In this document: piece after piece, positions 37,601 to 52,584 of the stretch
Layout: the number at the start of each line of letters is the position of its first letter
Numbering within the stretch: position 1 is the stretch's first letter
NCBI GenBank assembly: GCA_026874595.1
Contig: CM049320.1
Coordinates: forward strand, 38,688,714-38,752,713
From: Sipunculus nudus
Lineage: Eukaryota; Annelida; Sipuncula; Golfingiida; Sipunculidae
Reading direction: 5' to 3'
Length of the DNA stretch: 64,000 bases
The notes under the pieces: generated by a model
The model's database searches: none
What the model was told of the DNA's origin: nothing
Seen by the model: only the letters and a program-made list of their open reading frames with translations
Position numbers and translations under genes: made by a program

Positions 37601-37970
37601 CAGTGTCCGTGAAGCACAAAGTAACCCTCCTCCCTGTACCCACGTGTGATTTTATGTATCAATAACATCCCACCCAGTGACCCCAACACCAATAAATGAA
37701 CATGTAGCTTCTCATCTCTACATACAACCCACAATGTGTGTACTCCAAAGTAAAATCCATTAAGAAAGATATCTACAATCTTAATGTGTCCAGTCTGAAT
37801 GCCAAATAAAGAATACACATCCACACACATACACACATATACAAACATATTGATGAACTAATGTACCTACACTGTTAGATTTTTTTAAATTAAAATTAAA
37901 TTTGTTAAAATCTTATTTATGTTATATTTATTGTTTGTTGAAGATAATTTGATAATTTTATGCAATCAAT

Positions 37971-37972
<2 letters not shown>

Positions 37973-38032
<60 letters not shown>
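37973..38032. repeat. (AT)n microsatellite
   Basis: About 29 AT units, the longest simple repeat in the window. Confidence 0.98.
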
Positions 38033-38033
<1 letters not shown>

Positions 38034-40382
38034 CATTATCAAAGTTATCTGTGAATTATTTTTCTAATAATTAAAAAACTATTTTTAGAAACACTTTCTA
38101 TTACAGAAAGCTTAGAATATATTTATATATATAGTCATATTTAAGTCAATTTAAATATGAACATTACAATTACTCATCCTTTATTGAAATGATAAAAACA
38201 AAACTTCAGGACTGAGAATAACTTATATTTTATTTTAAAATATTACAAAAATAATAAAATGTCCCCTTTAAGCAAGATGTCAATGTTACAATATATTATC
38301 TTCTTAAATTTAAATAAAAAAGTCACCAGGGAATTTCATCCCATATACAAGAGATAGTGGCAATAAATAACATTCACTGTTAACAACGTAGGTTCCCATG
38401 GCGACAGTAAACAAGATACATAGGGTAACAGTGATAATAAGTACAGATCATTTTTTTATTCATGAGGGATCCCAAGTGCCTTCAGGCATTGACCCAGAGG
38501 GGGATTTTCAAAATAATCTTAAGGGGCAGCTGTGAATCTTGTAACCCCCCAAGGACGAGCGAGGCCTACGTACCCGGATAAGAGCCTGGAGTCTACCTGC
38601 AGGCAAAACCGTGCCCACAGGGGCCGAAATGTAAAACATTTGCTCTGAGTGGCTTTGTTATAGTTGTTGGAATCGAACATAGAGCTTTACAAATGGATTT
38701 CTTACTGATTATGTCTCCCCAGACTTTAATAAAAATATGTCTACATCAGCAAATTTTTGTTCAGGAGAAAATTGTGATACACTGTGAACAGGCCCCTATG
38801 GTGTGTATAGTGTGATACGTGGGGATAATCATTTTATAAATGGAAAGCAAATTTTTCATTTTCATTTTTAAAAATATTATAAGATATAATACTGATGCTT
38901 AATCTGGGTATAAATTCATTCCAGATGAAAATATCAGTTATCTATTATTTTTGCTACTATTACATGAAACGATATGCAATGGTGACACCCCTCTGAAGCC
39001 AGCCAAAGGTGAATGACCAAAACAAGTAAGTAGTCCTGATGAAAAGAGTAATGTATATTGAAAACAGAATGTGAAAATATTTTCTCCATTCATCTCCTCT
39101 AATTAGTAATAATACAGACTTAATTAATGGACATGCTGCTTATTCTAATATAAATATCCCATGGAATCGCCAACATACTTTAAATGCAGAGATGGGCAAT
39201 TTGAATATGCTGGACACTTGTACACAGTAGTATTTTGAAATGTCCAATTTTAATTTCTCATGGACTGTTTCACAGTATAGCAAAACTAGAGCTTAAAACT
39301 TTTTTTCCTAAAAAAAAAAAGTGTTAATGAGAAAAAAATATTTTTTTTAAAAGAATTAAATGTTAAACAAAATATTCTTTTGAAAAATAGTGATTCAGTT
39401 TGCATGCATCTGTGTACAACCAAGCAAAAAAAGCATGCAAACAATAATCATCAACATTTAAGTAGCGAGACATCAGGGATAACTTTACAGGCGTCACGTT
39501 AGTCTTGCACCTTTTGCACCGAAGTCCAGCGTGAATAGCACAGCCGTGTTTACTTTACAATGCTCAGTGGCTTCCCGTAAGAATGACCGGAGCACACCCG
39601 TGACGTCCATCATCTCTTGGCACAGTGTCCAGAAGCCAGGCTGACCAGAAAGTGGACCAAAGCTCAATGGGAATCAGCGAGGTCCACAGCGGTCAAGTGC
39701 AGCAAGGCTACATAGTATATGGCTCACCTAGTACAAGGCTGTTACTATTATGACAGCCATAGCGGCCATGGCTTTGTCAGAGCTGATTCAAAGATTGATG
39801 CATACTTTTATGGCTGCTGCTGCTGCAGTTTTGTGCAGCATCTTGTGAAGCCAAGCATCATTAGATGATAATGATGCGATGTCAGGTAGATGGGATTAAT
39901 ATCCTAAGGTGATCCACATAAGTTGAATATGTGAGATAACTAGGCCTTGAGTCTATTGCTGCGGTGTTCATATTTTGTCATTATCTTGGACCCCCCTGTG
40001 AGACTCAAGTCTACTGGTTTCAAGTCCCCGCTATCTATGTCCAACCTACAATAGATCTAGCTGGATCTTGTTGTTTTATTTAAATAAACTTGTCCAAAAC
40101 CATATGAGGCCCCTTGGGATAATGTCTATGGTCCCTCTGTATTTATACACTATATGAAAACAGCCTGGGTCCTGCCCTATCTTCTATAGTCATTAAAGCA
40201 CTTCATTACATAGGCCAAATAATATAAACTGTGATTATGTAACACATCAAGTTAAGATATATAAATTTATTTATGCAAAAAATGCGTTAATCAATAGCTC
40301 AATTTCTGAATATTACTTAAATTCCTTGTTTGGTCATTTAAAAATGAATTCAACTGAAATGAAGGAATCAACAATATTTTAA

Positions 40383-40390
<8 letters not shown>

Positions 40391-40418
<28 letters not shown>
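40391..40418. repeat. (AT)n microsatellite
   Basis: Fourteen AT units next to an imperfect AAATATATAA lead-in. Confidence 0.97.
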
Positions 40419-42254
40419 GGAAAGACACATAAAAGACAGAATCTGCACTTACTGGTATTTCATCTACCCGTCCCGAGGTGTACCTATGGGTTCCTTTCCT
40501 CAATTATACTGATCTATTCCATTTCACAGAGAAATAACGGCACTGGGAAATTAATACTAATTTTGTTCTCTGAAATCCCTCAGGGCTGAATTCCTATATA
40601 TAGGCCTAAAATGCGAAGAATTAATCAATTCCTAATTTCATCAAAAGGAATCATTTTCCTGTTAACATGTGCCGCTGTCTGTCCTTTGAACACATGAATA
40701 ATAATTAAGCATGGAATAATTTGTATTAAAGCAAAAACATGCTTTACCTATAGCTCTGAAAATGATTTTATTGAATTACAGTATCTACAGCATGGTGAGT
40801 AGATTAGTGGTGGTTAATCGTACACCCGTGGTAAATACTTGTTATGATGAAATGATGCAATTCGGAATATAAATTAAGCAGGAATTTCGGTCTCAATGGA
40901 GGGAGGCGGAAAAAAACTAATGCTGGGGAAATGCGGTACATAGGTCCTTTGACAAAACAAACAACTAGGGGGGACCGCATAAGAGGGCAAACAAAAAAAA
41001 AGTTAATTAACGTTAATTAGTCCAAAGAAACCGGCTGCAACACTGGCTATAGTTAATGAGGGCTGTCATGGCTTCCTCCGAGGCGGGAAAGATACTCTCC
41101 AAACAGATGCCCCAGAGTGGGCTGTACGTAACTATATTGACGTAGACATGATTATAGTTTAAAGTTGAACGGGCGGAGATGTCCTCCAAACAGATGGACT
41201 AAAGATGGCCATACTTAATAAAACTGACGTTAACTTGATTATGTGAGGAGGTTGGGGACGTGACCTTGAGCTAGAAGCAGTACAGAAGTCATAAGCTTTA
41301 GAACCCCCGCATGAACATCATTTAATCAAGGGGCCCTAACAAAGAGGGGTTCTAATTAGAGTCCTGACTTCTCTGTACTGCCATATTTCATCGTGTTTTC
41401 TCGTTCAGGTGACCCGTCTGTTGTGGTTCCTCTTTATTCCGCCTTGATTACTTGTATCATCAGACAGCAGCAGGTCTTCATATGAACCAACTAAACTAGT
41501 TGAACAGATTTTAAAAAAAATTTCTACTTAACTTGTGTTTTTCATGCAAGGACATGCAGTTCAACATTCTTTTTCGTTTGAAAGATGAACATCATTACAT
41601 TTTTAATAATTCTGTATAGCACTAATTAATTTGATGGTTCCCTGGCCATGCAAGACACTTGAGTTGTTTATTTAAAATCTATATATATAAATCCATAAAC
41701 AGTATTTAAAGTTTTGATGAAACTTTTGATATTTAAATATCATCAAGTACATGCAGTAATATTTACTCTGTATTTCAAATAAAAAAAAACCCACATATTT
41801 ATTATTTATCTCTGAATTTTTCACAATTTCACATGTATATTTCACATTTATTTACATATATAAATCTAAATATACAGTTGATATTTGTATCTCTCATAAA
41901 TATGTTACTTGTGTACAGAGGAATATTATTTTGTTTTATGATAAATCACAACTAATTAAGGTGTTATTTTCAGAATATTTCCTATATATTAATTAAACAG
42001 GATGTCATTTTTTGTATTTTATTAACCTGACACAGAAAAATGAATTTCTTTTTGTTTCAAAATTTTTAACATATGATAGTGTTTTTGTACTGTGAATATT
42101 CAAAACAGCATGTCCTAAACAGTGAAATATCCAATTCAGCCTATCTCATCAATATATTTATATATATGAAAACAAGTATCTATGTTATCTTCTTTAATTA
42201 ACATTTTAAATATGATATGTTTTGTATCTGAACAGTTTTATACATTAAAATATT

Positions 42255-42528
42255 TTGAGTTCATAACAATATTATTTATATATATTGTTGTTTTCTAAAT
42301 TTTTGGTTTTTCAGATAGTCATGTTATTTTTTTGTACTTTACATACATAACTCAGTATAACAATGTTATCTATATTTAAGGTCTTTCAGGTAGTCATGTT
42401 ATTTTTTGTACTGTATATATATATAACTCAGTATTACAATGTTATCTATATTTTAGGTCTTTCAGATAGTCATGTTATTTTTGTACTGTATATACACAAC
42501 TCAGTATAACAATGTTATTTATAATTTC
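42255..42528. repeat. Tandem repeat, about 75-bp period, just over three copies
   Basis: CAGATAGTCATGTTATTTTT followed by GTACTGTATATA, AACTCAGTATAACAATGTTA and TCTATATTT recurs at about 42313, 42389 and 42464, with a partial copy before them. Confidence 0.88.
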
Positions 42529-43339
42529 AACCTATACCATATAATGTCATCAGTAATACAGGAGGACTTCTTGATTTTGCCGCCTCTCAGACCTCAAAGT
42601 ATGCACTTTTATTCTCTGCACAGTGCGCAAGATGCCCTCGGGAGACTGAATATCCATTTAAAGGTACACTGCACACCGTCACATGGCCCAGCGGCCACAA
42701 TGCACCCCTAAAGGCAGGCAGTGTTATTTCTCCTCCCACGAAAGTCTACCAAACGCTGCTCACTGCATCCTAGTATTCAGAGGCACAAACGTTTAAATGT
42801 GCAATGTTGCGGCTCTGTGAACTGGCAGGCATTCCCATGCAAATGGAACATGCTCTCCATTACAGACTTGTCCTCTGCTGAATTTAAATCTTTCTTGCTT
42901 TGGGGAATAAGTCTAAACTACATATTCCCTGGGTTCAAGGAGTGCATAAAATTTCCAGCCTCAGCATCCCAGCGATGAACATAAAATATGCAAGTTGCCT
43001 TGAGATCAGATTTTATACCCAAGTGTGGTTAAACCACTGTACACTGGTGGCCAAAGTTCTAGAGATGTAGCAACAACTGCAGCTGTGAATACACTTGATA
43101 AATTGTTGTCACTGGGAGGTTTCATTTTCAAGGACTGATGAGATCAAAACATGGGCATCAAAATTTCAATTCGACCTCCATTTTTTATGAACATCTTTAT
43201 CTTTAGGATGAACTATCATTCAGAATTTGTTGAAAGTTTAGCTATGATTACTGCATTTATCGAATGAATACTTTATTTTTTAATTTTGTGATAAACACAA
43301 AAAGATTTGAACTCTGCATTTTGAATGACGACTTTGACA

Positions 43340-43445
43340 CCCATATACTGTGGTTGGCTTCATATTCGCAAGGCTGAAATTTCGCGATTTTTCCATTTTT
43401 AATGTTTTGCGAGGGTTTCATTTTCGCGATCTCACAAGAACCTAC
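43340..43445. repeat. Probable short repeat with TTTCGCGATTTT/TTTTCGCGATCT
   Basis: A CpG-rich stretch in AT-rich DNA with two related motifs, GAAATTTCGCGATTTTTCC and TTTCATTTTCGCGATCTC, separated by TTTTGCGAGGG. I recall similar TTCGCGA-bearing repeats from marine invertebrate genomes. No inverted ends were resolved. Confidence 0.4.
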
Positions 43446-43860
43446 TAGTATATCAAATCTTTAGTATTATCAGCTAATGACTATTATCAAAGTCTGCACG
43501 GGCCTACAAACCAACTCATTAGTCTGTAGATTCAGAACAATTTGTGGGAGTAAAACTGTTTTAGTTTTTTTAATCTGACTGACAAAAGGGAAACTCATTT
43601 TCCAGGACTTATACTCCAAATACAGTGGCTATACACATCATATGGACTATATATCTCTGTAGATTGACTGAATCAACAAATTAAAACCCTCACAATAATT
43701 CAGAATGCTCAGTAGAATAATATAGTCCACTCATGATGAAGAATATAAAAAAACAAACCATGATATATGTAAAGAAAAGACACAAACACAATAAGAAAGC
43801 AAACCAAATTTTTACTTGCATAAAATTTACGTATATTTGCATAAATCACACAGCACTAAC

Positions 43861-43920
43861 CTGGAGCAGGATGTGTGTTCATATGTGTACTCATATTTGG
43901 CGGTGAGGCTCCAGGAGTGT
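43861..43920 (-). CDS. rn: Small 60-nt symmetric (phase 1-1) internal coding exon
   Basis: The acceptor tract TTTGACAGCCTCCTACAG and donor CCAG|GTTAGT bound an open 60-nt stretch reading TPGASPPNMSTHMNTHPAP, in the same Pro/Met/His/Ser style as the 27.7 and 30.4 kb exons. Its phase 1 end joins the 30.4 kb exon as GCC (Ala) and stays in frame. A second AG ten bases upstream gives a 70-nt version ending at 43930, adding PPTD-type residues and starting in phase 0. The 60-nt form is preferred because it is symmetric like its neighbour. It lies upstream of the proximal first exon, so it belongs to a longer isoform starting further 5'. Confidence 0.6.
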
Positions 43921-46900
43921 CTGTAGGAGGCTGTCAAAGACAAAGTACAAAATCGTTACCAGCGATATCACATGAAAACATTCATTTATTTTCCAAAAAT
44001 AAAGTTTTGCAATTGCCACGTGAAACTGGTTCAGAAATAGAAAGTAGGCCAAACTCCATACCTGACAGCAGTGTTTTCAATGGTAAGATATTGTTGATAA
44101 AATATTTACTGTTTCCCTAAACATGTAGCGGTAAAGAAAGAAAATTCTTCATATATATCATCTTCATCATAAAGTTACATTGTTAATGTTATCTTTATCA
44201 TTCATTATATGGGAATATAACAATGGGAACTGTTAAACGGCCGCAATTAACCGTAAGTTTTGCATTGATTGATATTGAGCCTTTCATTATGACATAAACT
44301 GCTGTACATATGACTCGTTTACCCTTTCGTTATGGCATATATTGTTGTACATCTGACTGTTACGCAGGAATAAAGACATTATCACATTGTTCTTATGCAT
44401 ATCTATCTTATTGGCATCTTTACTGCTGAAAAATCTATTATAAACAACACAGACACCATCTCTATTTCCCCATTCCAATGCTGTTATCACTAATATCATG
44501 TGTATAGCGGGCTACAATACTGAAAAACTAATTAACTGTTCATGGATACTAAAAGAATCAGACAATTATTTATGTTCTTGGACTCAGCAAGAACAATTTA
44601 TTATCAATTTTTAAGGAACCACTTAAAGAAACAGATGATTAATTAACTTTTGTCAATATCTCTCATGTACGAGGCCAACAAAAAGACAAAAGCATACAAT
44701 AAATATACAAATCTGCATACAGTGCCCTAACCACCACATTCTATATGATAATCGTAAACTCTCAGGCAGTCAACTATTTTCTCTATATGATAATCCTAAA
44801 CTCTTTTGTAGTCAACTATTTTTTGGTTTCAAGGCTGACTGATTTGGAATAACAAGAATGACAAGTGAAATATATGGCAGGATTTTCAAGACCTGATATT
44901 TGAAATTTACCAAAAGAGAAAGAACTGACCAAGATTAACTAACCCAAGAACTATCAGGGTTTTTTAATGGAAATGTCTTGAAAATAGATCTAGTCAAATT
45001 TTTAGTCAGGAAACAGACTCCTACGCCATATCTGAACTGATCAGTGCACCAAGCTGTCCACCCACACACTCAATTTTCATCTTTACAAATTAACACAAAA
45101 AAAACATATGTTGGTCCCGTGGCACACCGGAAAAAAATTGCCATTAATTCTTCAGTCACAATAACGGAGGGACTTGGCATCCTCCTGCTAGCTAGTTTAT
45201 TATGATAAATAGACTCCTAGTAAAACATGAAGAACTTTATGAAAATATTTCTGGATAATATTTCTTTTTTGGCCATGCAGTGTATACTACACCAACCCTG
45301 ACAATGATGAGTGAAAAATAACAAACAAAGAAAGACCAATAACTTGATGTTATACAAGGCAAGATAGATGGAACAACCATATATTATTTATCCAAAAGTA
45401 TTTCCTAGAGACCCTCCATGGGATTTCCAAGATGTCTAAAAAAATGATGATATGTTCACTACCGAATCTTAAGGAGCCTCGTTGCTCGGAAAAATGTAAA
45501 TCATCCCCCTTGTGATTAAAGACTACATAACAGTGCACCTATCCAAAGTCCCAACTGTAGCGCTCTTCTCTACTACCCATAAAAATAAAATATGGATAAA
45601 GCATTCCTTGATAAAGCATTGTAAATTCAGCAAAAACAAGCATGCATAAAATCAGGTGTCCGCACACTATATAAAAGACTTGTTTTTTCCTGGTGTCCAA
45701 ACACCATATAAAGACTTGTTTTTTCCTGGGTCAAACCCATCTGCAAGTTCAACATCCATTAACACAAAGCATATCTACTGCTAGATGACGTTAGTGACCG
45801 ATTTCTAAGTGATTAAAACAGTTCTATACTGATTAAATATTGAATAAGAGTCAGCAATGCTGATGGCATTCCTGTTAATGACACAATTTCCTCTTCTTTT
45901 ATAATTTGATTAAATCAAGCATGGTGTACACAGAAAGGTTGTCAGGCAATAAACTATAGACAAACCCAAACAAAAAATTAAATAAATAAAAATAAAGCAC
46001 CAACCAACAAAATAAGTGGATGCCAACTTCAATCCACATGCTGTTTTCTGCTGTAATTAATTGTCGGTAACAAATTAAGAGAAATTCCCAACATGCCAAC
46101 ACATTATTGCATGATCTGTTTGGTTTGGCGGGGGATGCCTACAGAACGATGACTGGAAGGCTGATCTAGGGATGGCATTGTAAAAATATTATTCCCTCCT
46201 ACTATCATTTGCTGATTTACAATTCATCACCAATTTATCCACAGGCTCCAAAATGGCTGACACATGCAGACGTTAATCATGTCTTTTTATTGCTTACGGC
46301 TGGTTCTGAAAAAATTTGGTCCCTGTTACAGATCAACGACAGTGATTTTTTTATGTTGTGACTATTTATACTTATGCATCATGTGGAAAAAAGGCAAATT
46401 TTTTTTACTATTTACTGAATGGGTCAATGTGTGTATCTTACTATTTATTCTGGAGAAATTATAACATGCTGCTCAAAGCTGCAGAATTTTAATAACTGAC
46501 GGCAGACAGATACAAACTGATACTGGAGAAAAGAAGAAAAGTATAATCTAACATTACATCCTCTTCTCAACTGTATTTTTGTCAAATATCTTAACTCATA
46601 ATTATTTGTTGGAATTATCCGTAGAATTCAGGCAGTAGCTATATCAAATTTAAGTAATGTTTATTCATTAAGGGTATCTCATTAACCTTTAACCTTCCTT
46701 CCCAGAATGCTCTGCTCTCTTTCATTATGACAGATCTCTGGTGATGGAGGAAAAATAAAAATAAAACTACACATTATTGAGGCTGTTATTGATTCTGAAG
46801 TGATTGACAAGACTTGTGGAGGATCTCATTAACCATTGGCCTATCCCAAAATTCTCTGTAGTCTCAATCCCACTGCAAGGGAATCTATCAGCAAATAATA

Positions 46901-49900
46901 TACCATCCCCTATCTCACCATTATCCAGTTCTGCCAAAACCCAGGTAAAAAATATGGAATCTAATATTTATGAAATAATCCTAGTGTAATGACCGATTGT
47001 TGATATTATTAAAATGGTATGTCCGGTTTCATGACAAGTGTGCTGGTAGCCCTGGTTTCCAATGGAAGGCCTGCATTTTGTAAGATAAATGTTGTGAGGC
47101 CACGGACAAGAGGTACATGCTTGGACGGCCATTAACAATCATCGTTTATCAGCTTGCAGTAATTGTGTCTCGTATATAAACAGTCCCTGACATTCTATTG
47201 CTGAAATAATATCCCAGTGTGGTTTGAGCTGTCCTCTCTTGGATCATAAAACAGAGGGTCGTTTTTGTTTCACTTAGCATATAATCGACCTCTTAATGTT
47301 CAACTTGTCTCCGGGGTGACAATTCCTAGAATACCATCAGAACAATATATTGTTATGTTAAAGATGGCAAGGTCACCTTCACTGGCTAAAACACCATTAT
47401 TACCTCAAAGCAAATCCAGGCGCTATACAGAATTAGTTTCACACCAGCTGTGTTTGACGATGTCAATGAGAAATTTAAAAAGCAATGATTCAGTTTTGGT
47501 ATACAGATGGCATGACCACTGTATGGCAGAAACATTATGAAATTAATTACTGATTTCAAACAATCCAATCTCTGAAGACTAAAAGTCCTTGCATATATCA
47601 ACATCCTGAGGTGTTTAAAGGAGACAAAAACTACACCATGACAAAATAAACATGAAAGAAGAGTTGTGAAAGAAAAAGAAACATTTAAATTAGCCATATT
47701 ATCTATTAATGTATTGTTTTGACAGCCCAATTAAATTGTCAAGAAATAAATAGAAAGCACAATTTCAGAGGTTTATCAATTTAAGTAACCCAAAAGACTT
47801 TGTGCCTTGTGAACTATCTGACCAAGATGGCTGATATTCTTGAATGAAAGTATTATTATACTGCAATAATATAAATACTAGAGACCTGTACTGCTAGATT
47901 TAAGAATCCTTCTGTTGCTTCATGTTTCTTTAAATTTCAATTGACCTAGTGCATTTAAATTCCTGATTTGAAACAACTGGTTGTACGATCAATTGTATTT
48001 CTGGTAAAATATTTGCTCAGAAAATAAGATGTAATACTGAATGATCCCTAAGAAGATTCAGCGGGAGGCTGAAGTGATGTCCTGGCACCCATGTGGAAGT
48101 TGGTATAAAACAGCATTAATAATAAAGAAGATATTGATTCAAGAGGTCACATTACATCAACCCCTAGCCATCTCTTCTTCGGCTGCAGCTCACCCATCCT
48201 AATTCCTTATATGGTAAACTTAGCATGCTCTTGAGGAAAAGAAACCAAAAAAAGATAGCTTACTCGTATCTAGGAAGTGCTGGTTGTGAACCAGAATGAA
48301 CAGAACATGCAGGCTATCCCCAGGTCTCCTGATTTGGAAAAATCAACCATGCTTTAATATTCTGGCAAGAACAAGAAAATCAAGATTTGCAGATAGGGGC
48401 TTTTTATTGGCTGATGGGGTAGAAGATGTCCTTGATGATTTCAAAAGCAAGGGATGACAGCTTGCTTGAGCTGGGGTAAGACTATGTGAAGGGCTGAACC
48501 ACCTCAAAGAGTTATGGAAATCTCCTTGCTTGTCATCTCCGAATCTTCTTTCCGCAACACCAGAAAAAAACTCGCCTCTATTACAATACACACCAGGGTT
48601 TTGTGATTATGCCCTCGGGTATGATAACTCTTCCAGCAAGCAGCTTGTCACTCAGGCTACTAAATACTCTGATGACATCATTCCATACCTCCAACTATGA
48701 ATGGCCAATGATTCTCCTCAGCAACAGGCACTGCCTGTCTTTGTCAATGCAGATTTGACCTAATTGCAGGCCAATCCGTCAACCTGTAGAAAGATATGCA
48801 TCCTTGCAATCCCACCTCTCCCCGCATTTCTCATGCAGATTTTCATGAATGGTATTCTTTTGGTTCTTTATGGCAGCAATGATGTTATTGATGATGCGGC
48901 TTATATCTGGGCTTGTGTTCTATCTCTGGGTCTTCAGTGAGATCATGAAGAAACGTTGGCATAGAGACCTCCCAGCCTCTGGGATTAGTAGCATCTATAT
49001 TTGATCTCAGAGCTGGTAGTTTTTTTAAAGACGCCATATATTAAGAAGAGCGGCTTCATTTCTGCAGGAACTTGTGGAGCAAATTTAACCTGTTGCTCTC
49101 ATGAATGAATCTTTGTAAAAAGAAACTTCTGTTCTAATAAGTAGCAATCAACACCAATGCCCAGCTCCCGCTGAGAAAGTAATACACAGAAGCTGTAATG
49201 AAGGCCTGATTACAGGAAGAACTCGGAAAGAAGTAGGCTAATTACATCATTCTCACACTGATAAAATGAAACTACTAGCTGAAGCTGAACTGACAGACCT
49301 TGAAACATACAATTATAGAGATTGTGTGTTTATTTTGTATATATATAATATTTCTTATGGGATTTCATATTCACAGTGCAATGTTCATGATTAATTTAAT
49401 TGATGTTTATTACCTAAACATCCTACAAAGGGCACAAATTACAGAAGCTAAACCTTTTCTAAATATTGCTAATTCATGTGCTAATTACCATTAGCAGTTG
49501 AGGAAATTGAGAATTATATCTCTAATATAATAACAACTTCATGTAATGCCAGTGTTTGATGGTATTAATATTGATTTTTCATCAATTATAGTGTATAAAT
49601 AACAGTTTTGGTTATATCTGTGACAACTTTACACAGAATGTCTTTATTCATTGGGTTAAGACAACCAGTATTGCATGAGATATTGAATTGTCAAAATTAG
49701 GTGTTGAAAAGGAAAAATCAACAATGTGCTGACATGGGCCTGAAATCTGAGTCTGCAATTATATAAAAATCACTTGAGGAAAAAAAAAAGCGCCCTGTCG
49801 CAAATGTTTAACAAATATGACAAGATGAATTTTTCTCACAAGCCCAGATTCATCAATAATCCAGCAAGGTAAAACCACAGCACATGTGCAGTAAACCAGC

Positions 49901-52054
49901 GCATGTGTTTTAGCCTGGATGTGTACGCCAATTGGGCTGACAGCACACTTGAATAGCTCTAGCTCCATGCTCAGGTTTCTAATGAAGATACCCACACCTT
50001 ATTGTCCCTAATGGCACAATTCATAAAGATGGCGACATTTTTATGAATGGCACCAATCGTGTTGAGGATGACCAGAATGGGCTGCTTGTCTGCGAGAGTG
50101 GGGTTACAAGACTGTTTGGGCCCCATACTTCACAACGCCTGAGAAAACGGCGTAAAAACTCTAGCCATATGTAGTCTCTATTGATGAGTGCGTCTCATCC
50201 TCGCCCCTGCCCACTCCTTACAACTGGTGGTATATAGGCACATCTATTTTACTGTGCTGGAATGGTTTGGAACCGGGAAAATTAATACCCTCTAGTACTA
50301 CAGCCAATTATGGGCCTTTCCTCGTAGCCTCGTCTATTGCCGATTCGTCTCTTTCACAACAGCCGGCAGAACTTGAATGGAAGCTTCGCTGAAAAGATCT
50401 TGGGTCCCGGGGAGGAGGGTTTTTATCCCATTATTGTAGCGAGGTAAACTGAGTTTCATCTGCTCCACAATGCCTGAATACACTGGAATTGCTTGGATAT
50501 TCTTTCCTCAGAGCCAAATAGATTACAGAGGCTGAAAACACGCCATTCCAAGTCCTAGCGTAATTTATTCTGACATTATCAATGGATGCATGACTCATTC
50601 CCGCCAGCACTAATACACAAGGACAAGAACTGAGGTTTCGTCCCATTGGAGCTCCACATCTCCCTCCCTTCACACTGTGGACAACGTACATCAAGCTGAA
50701 AAGAGCATGGCTTCATCCATAAATTATCTCAGAACCAGTTCAAACCAATTTTTTCCTCATCTGCAACGCCTGGAATTTTTAAAGCTGCACACAACAAAAC
50801 GTGAGAACAATTCTTGAAGCTTAAATGCAATTTTTTCTAGACACCATATACAGTGAGAATGCTATTGTGTTTTAATGTTAAAATCCATTTCAAATTTGAT
50901 TGTACTGGTCCTACTTATACATAAATTTCCTTGATGTACTCTGTATTATATCTTAGTATTCAGTACAAGTTATCCGAATATCAGGTAGCCATTTTTTAAA
51001 GTTTTAATGTTAAAGTATTGGTAGCTACAGGAGGATTGTGGAACACTAGATCTGTAGTCATTAGTCATTTTTGAAAACAGGATTAATATGTTTATACCCT
51101 GAATTATAACAAAGACATTTTTCATCACAATTAATTCATTAAAGTGAAAACATTTAAAAAAAAATCCACATGAAAATGTCGACAGATAAATGTTACACGA
51201 TCCCATAAAGAATGTATATAGATATCTGACCTTTTAATGGTTAAATTAAACAAACTGGAAAATGATTTATATTTTGCCACAAACAAAAGAATATATAACA
51301 ATTGTTACATATTTTATGTAAGTATTATTACGTGTTTGCAGCAGAGGGATACATTCTTGATCAATCAGTGTTTTCCCAAAGGGTCTCAGACATATCATTC
51401 CCTTGAAAAATCTTTTTTCTTATAAAAGGATTTCCATATTTTGACCTTTATGGATTACTAAAAACTTTTAATATTTTGAATATTTATCAGGTACGCATGT
51501 TCAAAGAGGTAAATTTATCAGATATGACCATTCACATAGAGTTAATTTACCAGATATAACTTTAATTAATTTTACTGATGACATATGAAACAACTTTTAC
51601 CATATTGTCTCTGATAGCCCTTGCCTTTGATTGGCATTAGATTCACTATAATTAGATCAGTGTACTAAATGAGAATACTTGCAAAAACTATGATGCCAAT
51701 ATCTTTATTCATCAAACTTGATTACCTGTATATCTGTGCAACCAATTTTCAAGGAAATATACTTTGAAATGCCCCGTAAAACCTTTATTAGGAGCACTAG
51801 GGTGTACCTATGAAAAAAATTTCTGAACCAGTATCAATTTAGTGTTATACTTCTTAGGATCCTCTCAATTTAGCATCTAGCCCAAATGTCTTTGACATTG
51901 ATTGATTTGGTTTTTCCGAGGACCAATTTCTGGAAACTGAATGGCCGGGTCCCCATATTGTTGCTGTGTATTGTACCAAACAGTGGCGTGATCAACATTC
52001 TCAAGATCCATGACCACAGTGACTCGCCTCAAACGGAGAGTTCACCAAGCTAGA

Positions 52055-52075
52055 ACACACACACACACACACACA
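52055..52075. repeat. (AC)n microsatellite
   Basis: Ten AC units. Confidence 0.97.
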
Positions 52076-52584
52076 AAATAGAATATTAACATTATCATGA
52101 GTTATCATTATCATGAGCTAAGTAGATAATGAGCTAAGTATTTCATGATCAGATCAGTTTTTGGTCTCACTGTGATATCATATTTGTAATGTAATGACAA
52201 AATAAGAAGTGTACCTTAAATTCAAGTGATGCATGTGATGAGCTACATCAGGTACAAACATCTGACCTGTGACAACAGCTTTATTCTGTAGTCTTCACTG
52301 TTCTGCAATCTTTCAAAAGGCTTGCAAGCACATATACATCATGACTTTGTCAGAATACAATATGAAGGTACTCAATGTACAGTTCCATGGTTGGGATCTA
52401 TCCGCAGAAGAGTAAGAAAGTGATTAGACCCATAGTGGCAGAGAATAGGCAGTAACTGCATCAACTTGGTCCCAGATGGCAAATAATAATAGGATTACTT
52501 GATATATATATCATATAAACCTATTTATATTACACGATTGTACAACTAGTTATAATAACAAATTTAAAGCACTCTTCATGGCTC

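Larger units (their letters stand above)
37601..43860. other. Intronic or 5'-flank non-coding stretch
   Basis: No supported coding region. AT microsatellites, the 75-bp array at 42.3-42.5 kb and three higher-complexity islands (about 39480-39780, 41040-41470 and 42560-42990) are the visible structure. The open frames at 42.5-43.0 kb have no domain and no splice-consistent neighbours. Confidence 0.55.

Noticed and set aside
42472-42978. Two consecutive plus-strand open frames
   Set aside because: No recognisable domain, no splice-consistent partners, and a stop between them; the island is more likely non-coding.
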